Shown piece by piece: positions 6,849-12,156 of a stretch of 12,156 nucleotides of DNA. Numbering within the stretch: the first letter of the stretch is position 1; every line of letters starts with the position of its first letter. The stretch comes from Dysgonamonadaceae bacterium. GTDB taxonomy: Bacteria; Bacteroidota; Bacteroidia; Bacteroidales; Azobacteroidaceae. The stretch lies in assembly GCA_031258895.1 (NCBI GenBank), contig JAIRMF010000029.1, positions 1 to 12,156 of the forward strand, in the 5' to 3' direction. The position numbers and the translations under genes are program-made. A model generated the notes under the pieces. The model searched no databases. It was not told the origin of the DNA and worked only from the letters and a program-made list of their open reading frames with translations.

Positions 6849-6937
6849 TTTATTTTTAGTTGGTCGTAATGAATTTTAAGGCTTTTAAAAACTTTAAGGA
6901 CTTTAACCTGTCCCGATGCCGATACAATAAAAAACAC

Positions 6938-6945
6938 TACCTTTG
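6938..6945 (+). promoter_or_regulatory. -7 promoter core of the carboxylase-like gene and thiL
   Basis: TACCTTTG exactly matches TAnnTTTG, 25 bases before the ATG at 6971. No clear TTTG -33 box is present at the expected spacing. It would drive both the carboxylase-like gene and thiL. Confidence 0.6.
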
Positions 6946-6970
6946 TAGCTAAAGAAAACAGTTAACTTAC

Positions 6971-8755
6971 ATGAAAAAAGAAATACAATTCAGCCTCGTA
7001 TACCGTGACATGTGGCAGTCCTCCGGAAAATACCAGCCGACCGCCGGCCAACTCAAACAGATTGCACCCGTCATAATACAAACAAAGTGTTTCGCAAGAG
7101 TGGAAACAAACGGCGGAGCTTTCGAACAGGTAAACCTCCTCTACGGAGAAAACCCCAATACCGCCGTCCGCGAATTCACAAAACCGCTCAACGAGGCAGG
7201 TATACTCACACAAATGCTCGACAGAGGGCTGAACGGCCTGAGAATGAATCCCGTCCCCGCCGACGTCCGAAAACTGATGTACAGAGTCAAACACGCCCAG
7301 GGCGTCGACATCACACGCATCTTCTGCGGACTCAACGACGCCCGCAACATAATCCCATCAATACAATACGCAACCGAAAGCGGTATGACGCCGCAGGCAG
7401 CGCTGTGCATAACACATTCCCCCGTCCACACGGTCGAATATTACGTCGCCCTGGCAAAAACACTCATCGAGGCAGGTGCGAAAGAAATCTGCCTCAAAGA
7501 CATGGCCGGCATCGGAAGACCGTACTCCAACGGCCAGATAATACAACAAATAAAACAACAGTACCCAAAAATCACCATCCAATACCACGGACACAACGGC
7601 CCGGGATTTTCAATCGCCTCAATGCTCGAAGCCGCCCGCGCCGGAGTCGATGTGATTGACGTGGCGATGGAACCGCTGTCCTGGGGAATGGTACATCCGG
7701 ACATCATAACCGTGCACGCGATGCTCAAAGACGCAGGTTTCACCGTCCCGGACATAAATATGGAAGCCTACATGGAAGCCCGCCGCCTGACCCAAACTTT
7801 TATCGACGACTTCCTCGGATTCTTTATCGACCCGTCCAACAAAACAATGACTTCAATGCTCGTCGGATGCGGACTGCCGGGCGGAATGATGGGTTCGATG
7901 ATGGCTGACCTCAAAGGAATGCACAACGCTATCAACCTCGCGCTAAAACAAAACAACAAAGCGGAAGTGTCTTTCAATAACCTCGTAATCCGCCTCTTCA
8001 AGGAGGTAGAACACGTCTGGCCGATGCTCGGATATCCCCCCCTTGTCACGCCTTTCAGCCAGTATGTCAAAAATATCGCCCTCATGAACATCTTTGCCGA
8101 AGCTAAAAACGAACCGAGATTCTCAATGATTGACAAGGACAGCTGGAATATGATACTCGGAAAAACAGGGAGATTACCCGGTACGCTCGCACCGGAAATC
8201 GTCGAACTTGCCGCCGCAAACAACCTCAGTTTCTACGAGGGCGACCCGCAAGACGCGTTCCCCGACGAACTTGAACGATTCCGTTCCGAGATGACGGAGA
8301 ACGGCTGGGAAAGCGGGCCCGACGACGAAGAACTGTTTGAATTCGCGATGCACGAACGGCAGTATCGAGACATGAAGTCGGGCGCTGCCAAAAACAGATT
8401 CAATCAGGAACTGGAACAGGCAAAGGAAAAAGCTAAGGCTCCGATCATCGTTCGCCGTCCGGTAATCGAGTTCCCGATGTTCACCGAGGCGGAAATAAAA
8501 AACAAATATCCAAACGCACAGCCTGTCCACGCGCCGTGCAAAGGAAAGTTGCTATGGCAATACGACCTGACCGACGCCTCAAAAGCGCCCTCGGTAGGGA
8601 CAACCGTTAACAAGGGCGATTATCTCTGTTTTGTCCAGACCATTTACGGCAGCATTGAGCCTGTCAAACAGGGATTCACAGGAACAATCGTCGCCAGCTA
8701 CGCACAACAGGGACAGGAAGTACAAAAAGGACAGATACTCGCATTTATAGAATAA
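6971..8755 (+). CDS. Divergent pyruvate carboxylase subunit B / oxaloacetate decarboxylase alpha-like protein, lacking the biotin lysine
   Basis: This 594-residue protein has the layout of carboxyltransferase subunits: an HMGL-like barrel (about 5-260), a PYC/OADA conserved domain (about 290-480, with LGYPPLVTPFSQYVKN) and a C-terminal biotinyl/lipoyl-like domain (about 518-594). Metal-site residues remain: D13 in YRDMWQ, K176-D177 in LKDMAG, and H206/H208 in YHGHN. Three key places differ from the family. RDAHQS is RDMWQS. The SGxTSQP loop with its catalytic threonine is SWGMVHP (237-243). EAMKM, with the biotinylated lysine, is QTIYG (556-560), putting Y559 where the lysine belongs. So it is unlikely to act as a normal biotin-dependent carboxyltransferase. 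It may be biotin-independent, or a subunit using another carrier. thiL follows after 3 bp, and pckA is nearby. Automatic annotation would probably call it oxaloacetate decarboxylase; I would not. Confidence 0.88.
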   Translation: MKKEIQFSLVYRDMWQSSGKYQPTAGQLKQIAPVIIQTKCFARVETNGGAFEQVNLLYGENPNTAVREFTKPLNEAGILTQMLDRGLNGLRMNPVPADVRKLMYRVKHAQGVDITRIFCGLNDARNIIPSIQYATESGMTPQAALCITHSPVHTVEYYVALAKTLIEAGAKEICLKDMAGIGRPYSNGQIIQQIKQQYPKITIQYHGHNGPGFSIASMLEAARAGVDVIDVAMEPLSWGMVHPDIITVHAMLKDAGFTVPDINMEAYMEARRLTQTFIDDFLGFFIDPSNKTMTSMLVGCGLPGGMMGSMMADLKGMHNAINLALKQNNKAEVSFNNLVIRLFKEVEHVWPMLGYPPLVTPFSQYVKNIALMNIFAEAKNEPRFSMIDKDSWNMILGKTGRLPGTLAPEIVELAAANNLSFYEGDPQDAFPDELERFRSEMTENGWESGPDDEELFEFAMHERQYRDMKSGAAKNRFNQELEQAKEKAKAPIIVRRPVIEFPMFTEAEIKNKYPNAQPVHAPCKGKLLWQYDLTDASKAPSVGTTVNKGDYLCFVQTIYGSIEPVKQGFTGTIVASYAQQGQEVQKGQILAFIE

Positions 8756-8758
8756 CTT

Positions 8759-9784
8759 ATGACCGAAATATCTACTTTGGGCGAATTTGCCCTCATCAAA
8801 CGCCTGACCGAGAAAATTACAATCCGCAACGGCAGCACCATACGCGGGACAGGCGACGATGCGGCAGTATTGCGGTACGCCGATAAGGAAACGCTTGTCA
8901 CCACTGATCTTCTGCTCGAAGGCATACATTTTGACCTTACCTACGTCCCGATGAAACATCTGGGATATAAGTCTGCCGTAGTCAATTTTTCGGATGTCTA
9001 TGCAATGAACGGGCAGCCACGCCAGATCACCGTCTCGCTTGGCGTCTCCAAACGACTTTCGGTAGAGGCGTTGGAGGATTTTTACGAAGGACTGCGTCTG
9101 GCCTGTGAGATTTACGGGGTAGATATTGTCGGGGGCGACACTTCGGCTTCGCTCACCGGCTTATGCATCTCCATTACCTGCATAGGAGAGGCCGAAAAAG
9201 GACGTATCGTTTATCGTGACGCCGCCAGCAACACGGATCTAATATGTGTTTCCGGCGACCTGGGCGCTGCTTATATGGGATTACAACTGCTTGAACGCGA
9301 AAAAACGGTCTTCCGGGGAGAAAAAGACTTTGAACCGGATTTCGCAGGCAAAGAATACCTGCTCGAACGACAACTGAAACCCGAAGCCCGGCGCGACATC
9401 ATCAAATCTCTGCACGAAAGTGATATTCTACCCACGTCAATGATCGATATCTCCGACGGACTGTCTTCCGAACTGTTACATATTTGCCATGCAAGCGGCG
9501 TCGGTTGCAGGATTTACGAAGACCGTTTGCCGATTGACTATCAGACCGCGTTTATGGCCGAGCAATTTAACATGAGCCTTACGACTGCCGCACTGAACGG
9601 CGGCGAAGACTATGAACTGCTTTTTACCGTGCCCGTCGCCTTGCATGACAGGATAGAGGCACAGGGAGGCGTCAAAATCATCGGATTTATATGCGAAGCT
9701 TCCTCCGGAGCCGGTCTTATCGCTCGCGACGGAACGGAGATTCCGTTAGTAGCGCAGGGGTGGACCAGTTTGACTGAAAGTTAA
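8759..9784 (+). CDS. thiL: Thiamine-monophosphate kinase
   Basis: ThiL phosphorylates thiamine monophosphate to thiamine diphosphate with ATP, the last step of cofactor synthesis, in the cytosol. The 341-residue length is normal. The PurM-like ATP-binding fold is marked by TGDDAAVL (31-38), TTDLLLEGIHFD (48-59), NFSDVYAMNGQP (76-87), VGGDTS (124-129), MIDISDGLSSEL (228-239) and NGGEDYELLF (280-289); the aspartates in these motifs hold Mg2+ and phosphates. The ATG lies 3 bp after the stop of the carboxylase-like gene, so the two are almost certainly co-transcribed and perhaps translationally coupled. No TPP riboswitch is seen. It ends 12 bp before the stop of convergent apt. Confidence 0.95.
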   Translation: MTEISTLGEFALIKRLTEKITIRNGSTIRGTGDDAAVLRYADKETLVTTDLLLEGIHFDLTYVPMKHLGYKSAVVNFSDVYAMNGQPRQITVSLGVSKRLSVEALEDFYEGLRLACEIYGVDIVGGDTSASLTGLCISITCIGEAEKGRIVYRDAASNTDLICVSGDLGAAYMGLQLLEREKTVFRGEKDFEPDFAGKEYLLERQLKPEARRDIIKSLHESDILPTSMIDISDGLSSELLHICHASGVGCRIYEDRLPIDYQTAFMAEQFNMSLTTAALNGGEDYELLFTVPVALHDRIEAQGGVKIIGFICEASSGAGLIARDGTEIPLVAQGWTSLTES

Positions 9785-9796
9785 GCTGTCGGCTCG

Positions 9797-10327
9797 CTAA
9801 ATGGCATACCGGATAAGGGAATCGATACGGATGTCGGGGTCAAATGCCGCGCGTCCTTTCAGGTCTTCGAGTTCGATCAAACAATTCACATAGATATTCT
9901 TCGGATTGAACTTCCGCATCAGACGGACAGTGGCGGCCATTGTTCCGCCGGTAGCGAGCAGATCGTCGTGCAGGAGCACTGTTTCTCCTGTTTCGATGGC
10001 GTCCTGATGCACCTCAATACGGTCGGTACCGTATTCCTTGCCGTAAGTTTCTTCAAACACGGCGGCCGGCAGTTTCCCTGCTTTGCGGACCGGGATGAAT
10101 CCAGCACCGAGACGGTCTGCGAGCAGTGGTCCCATGATAAACCCTCGCGATTCGATACCGACGACTTTGGTGATGTTTTTGTCGCGATACATTTCGTACA
10201 GGCGATTGGAGAGTTCCCGCAGTATTTGAGGGTTTTTGAAGAGCGTTGTGACGTCTTTGAATTGAATTCCTTTTATGGGGAAGTCGGGGACATTACGGAC
10301 GCAGTTTTTCAGTTCTTCCATAGTCAT
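9797..10327 (-). CDS. apt: Adenine phosphoribosyltransferase
   Basis: Apt salvages adenine: adenine plus PRPP gives AMP and pyrophosphate. The 176-residue length is typical of bacterial Apt. Motifs present are VPDFPIKGIQFKD (13-25, adenine-site region), GIESRGF (57-63), RKAGKLP (81-87) and the PRPP-binding loop VLLHDDLLATGGT (117-129), whose two acidic residues and Gly-Gly-Thr are intact. Two ATGs are possible, at 10327 and 10321 (M3); the start does not affect the fold. It has its own promoter core at 10352-10359, and it converges on thiL with a 12-bp gap that holds no clear terminator. Confidence 0.96.
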   Translation of the reverse strand: MTMEELKNCVRNVPDFPIKGIQFKDVTTLFKNPQILRELSNRLYEMYRDKNITKVVGIESRGFIMGPLLADRLGAGFIPVRKAGKLPAAVFEETYGKEYGTDRIEVHQDAIETGETVLLHDDLLATGGTMAATVRLMRKFNPKNIYVNCLIELEDLKGRAAFDPDIRIDSLIRYAI

Positions 10328-10351
10328 TGTTTTATGAATTTGTAAAGTTTA

Positions 10352-10359
10352 CAAAGGTA
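10352..10359 (-). promoter_or_regulatory. -7 promoter core of apt
   Basis: TACCTTTG on the minus strand, 24 bases before the ATG at 10327, matches TAnnTTTG. No TTTG is seen at the -33 position. It is head to head with the pckA promoter, 52 bases apart core to core, inside the 138-bp gap between the two genes. Confidence 0.6.
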
Positions 10360-10389
10360 CGTAAAGTTGCGTTAAGTCGGCGCGATGTT

Positions 10390-10419
10390 TTTGTGTTACG
10401 GGGAAAATTCGTACCTTTG
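10390..10419 (+). promoter_or_regulatory. Promoter of pckA
   Basis: TTTG (10390-10393), 18 bases, then TACCTTTG (10412-10419) gives a near-consensus Bacteroidota -33/-7 pair. The core ends 46 bases before the pckA ATG, and the A-rich leader GTAAAAATAAAAATCAATAAA in that interval resembles the AT-rich 5' leaders used in this phylum instead of a strong Shine-Dalgarno. Confidence 0.75.
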
Positions 10420-10465
10420 CAGGCCGAAATAGAATTATAGTAAAAATAAAAATCAATAAATTACG

Positions 10466-12076
10466 ATGGCAGCAATAGATTTAGCGAAGTACGGAATTAC
10501 GGGGGTGAAGGATATTGTTTACAATCCTTCTTTCGATGAGTTGTACAGGGAAGAGGTCAGGCCGGAGCTTGAGGGCTTTGAGCGTGGTCAGGTAACGGAG
10601 CTTGGAGCGGTTAATGTCATGACCGGTGTTTACACGGGACGTTCGCCGAAGGACAAGTTTTTTGTATTGGACGATACCAGCAGGGACACTGTTTGGTGGA
10701 CTTCCGAGGGTTATAAGAACGACAACAAGCCGGTGACTGAGGCGGCATGGGCAGAGTTGAAGAGGCTTGCGACGCGGGAGTTATCGGATAAGCGTTTGTT
10801 TGTTGTCGATGCTTTTTGCGGCGCGAACGAGAACACTCGTCTCAAGTTACGTTTTATTATGGAGGTTGCGTGGCAGGCTCATTTTGTCACGAACATGTTT
10901 ATTCGTCCGACGGAGGAAGAGCTTAGGGGTTTTGGCGAGCCTGATTTTGTTATCATGAATGCGTCGAAGGCCAAGGTTGACAATTTTGGCGCTCTTGGTT
11001 TGAATTCCGAGACTGCTGTTGTTTTCAATTTGACGGAGAGGATACAGATCATTCTTAACACCTGGTATGGGGGGGAGATGAAGAAGGGGATGTTTTCGTA
11101 CATGAACTATTTACTTCCGCTGAAGGGTATAGCTTCGATGCACTGTTCTGCTAACACTGATCTTAAGGGGGAGAACACTGCTATTTTCTTTGGTTTGTCG
11201 GGAACGGGCAAGACCACTCTTTCCACCGACCCTAAGCGTTTGCTTATCGGGGACGATGAGCATGGTTGGGATGATGAGGGGGTATTCAACTTCGAGGGTG
11301 GATGTTATGCGAAGGTGATCAATCTTTCTAAGGAGGCGGAGCCGGACATTTACAACGCTATCCGTCGGGATGCTTTGCTTGAGAACGTTACTGTTGACGG
11401 TGTGGGCAGGATTGACTTTGCGGACAAGTCGGTTACGGAGAACACACGTGTTTCCTATCCTATTGGTCACATCAACAACATTGTACGTCCGGTATCGAAG
11501 GCTGGTCCTGCGGAGAAGGTGATATTTCTTTCTGCCGATGCATTTGGCGTTTTGCCGCCTGTTTCGATTCTTTCTCCGGAGCAGACGCAGTATTATTTTC
11601 TATCCGGTTTTACGGCGAAGTTAGCGGGGACGGAGCGTGGGATTACGGAGCCTACTCCGACGTTTTCGGCTTGTTTTGGCGCTGCGTTTCTTTCTCTTCA
11701 TCCGACTAAATACGGTGAGGAATTGGTAAGGAAGATGAAGAAGTCGGGTGCGAAGGCATACCTTGTCAATACGGGCTGGAACGGTTTGGGCAAGCGCATT
11801 TCTATCAAGGATACGCGCGGGATAATCGACGCGATACTTGACGGTTCGATAGATAAGGCGTTTACTAAGCGGGTACCGTATTTCGACTTTGAGATACCGA
11901 CTGCGCTTCCGGGCGTTGATTCGGGCATTCTTGATCCGAGGGACACTTATTCGGATGCTTCTTTGTGGACGGAGAAGGCGATAGATCTTGCGGGACGTTT
12001 TATAAAGAATTTCACGAAGTTTACGGGCAATGATGTTGGTAAGGCTTTGGTGGCTGCCGGCCCCAAGTTGGGTTAA
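10466..12076 (+). CDS. pckA: Phosphoenolpyruvate carboxykinase (ATP)
   Basis: This 536-residue ATP-type enzyme interconverts oxaloacetate plus ATP with PEP, CO2 and ADP. In fermenting Bacteroidota it usually runs in the carboxylating direction, feeding succinate formation and making ATP. Visible sites are TGRSPKDKF (57-65, substrate-binding R59), [10 protein letters not shown] (201-210, metal and substrate lysine), SMHCSAN (224-230, H226), the P-loop GLSGTGKTT (243-251), and kinase-2 motif [11 protein letters not shown] (260-270) with the Mg2+-binding aspartates. Length and start are normal for the family. It has its own promoter at 10390-10419 and a terminator after the stop, so it is probably monocistronic. 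Its G+T-rich coding strand contrasts with the A+C-rich carboxylase-like gene upstream. Confidence 0.97.
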   Translation: MAAIDLAKYGITGVKDIVYNPSFDELYREEVRPELEGFERGQVTELGAVNVMTGVYTGRSPKDKFFVLDDTSRDTVWWTSEGYKNDNKPVTEAAWAELKRLATRELSDKRLFVVDAFCGANENTRLKLRFIMEVAWQAHFVTNMFIRPTEEELRGFGEPDFVIMNASKAKVDNFGALGLNSETAVVFNLTERIQIILNTWYGGEMKKGMFSYMNYLLPLKGIASMHCSANTDLKGENTAIFFGLSGTGKTTLSTDPKRLLIGDDEHGWDDEGVFNFEGGCYAKVINLSKEAEPDIYNAIRRDALLENVTVDGVGRIDFADKSVTENTRVSYPIGHINNIVRPVSKAGPAEKVIFLSADAFGVLPPVSILSPEQTQYYFLSGFTAKLAGTERGITEPTPTFSACFGAAFLSLHPTKYGEELVRKMKKSGAKAYLVNTGWNGLGKRISIKDTRGIIDAILDGSIDKAFTKRVPYFDFEIPTALPGVDSGILDPRDTYSDASLWTEKAIDLAGRFIKNFTKFTGNDVGKALVAAGPKLG

Positions 12077-12122
12077 TATTTGACGGCGACGGCATGGATT
12101 CGGGTTCCTGAAGCGCATAAGG

Positions 12123-12156
12123 AAGGCTGCTCACAGACAAAGGGAGTGGCCTTTTT
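12123..12156 (+). terminator. Rho-independent terminator of pckA
   Basis: AAGGCTGCTC (12123-12132) pairs with GAGTGGCCTT (12144-12153) in a 10-bp stem with two adjacent G-T wobbles and an 11-base loop. A run of five Ts (12152-12156) reaches the window end. It lies 47 bases after the pckA stop; the stretch 12077-12122 holds no recognisable gene. Confidence 0.8.

Noticed and set aside
6874..6906. Imperfect AT-rich doublet around TTTAAGG
   Set aside because: Short, low-complexity and imperfect; expected in AT-rich intergenic DNA.

Overview
The window is a stretch of a Bacteroidota chromosome, most likely Bacteroidales. The main evidence is a recurring promoter core of the form TAnnTTTG (TACCTTTG, TAACTTTG or TAATTTTG). 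It lies upstream of nearly every transcription unit, sometimes with a TTTG box 18-20 bases further up. This is the -7/-33 signature of the Bacteroidota primary sigma factor. The proteins also resemble Bacteroidota versions (DgoD, FucU, CtlX, a COG0116 RNA methyltransferase, ATP-type PckA). I cannot assign a genus.

Layout. Positions 1-106 hold the 3' end of the RNase P RNA gene (+), followed by a T-tract. A tRNA-Pro(CGG) gene (-) faces it at 174-246. From 2724 down to 305 on the minus strand lies a probable operon: a FucU-type sugar mutarotase, a D-galactonate dehydratase (DgoD) and an omega-amidase-type nitrilase protein. Diverging from it is a 501-residue valyl-tRNA synthetase piece (2915-4420, +) that lacks the whole N-terminal part with the HIGH motif but has its own promoter-like core and start codon. 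A CtlX-type citrulline/arginine hydrolase (4451-5431, +) follows and overlaps, tail to tail over 160 bp, a THUMP-domain rRNA methyltransferase (5272-6579, -). The 391-bp gap 6580-6970 contains a six-copy 21-bp tandem repeat and two divergent promoter cores. Next come a pyruvate carboxylase subunit B/oxaloacetate decarboxylase alpha-like protein (6971-8755, +), closely followed by thiL (8759-9784, +), then apt on the opposite strand (9797-10327, -), and finally pckA (10466-12076, +) with a rho-independent terminator at the window edge.

How the genes relate. Most are housekeeping or central metabolism: RNase P and a tRNA, sugar-acid breakdown, amidino-compound breakdown, rRNA modification, thiamine diphosphate synthesis, purine salvage, and PEP carboxykinase at the C3/C4 node. 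I see no phage, CRISPR, insertion sequence or defence system.

The most interesting points are four. (1) The carboxylase-like protein has lost both the biotin-attachment lysine and the active-site threonine of biotin-dependent carboxyltransferases, so its usual annotation is doubtful. (2) The valS gene is truncated but open. (3) The 21-bp repeat is open on both strands and forms hairpins. (4) Strand composition flips in blocks, and one flip lies at the valS breakpoint, which suggests past rearrangement.
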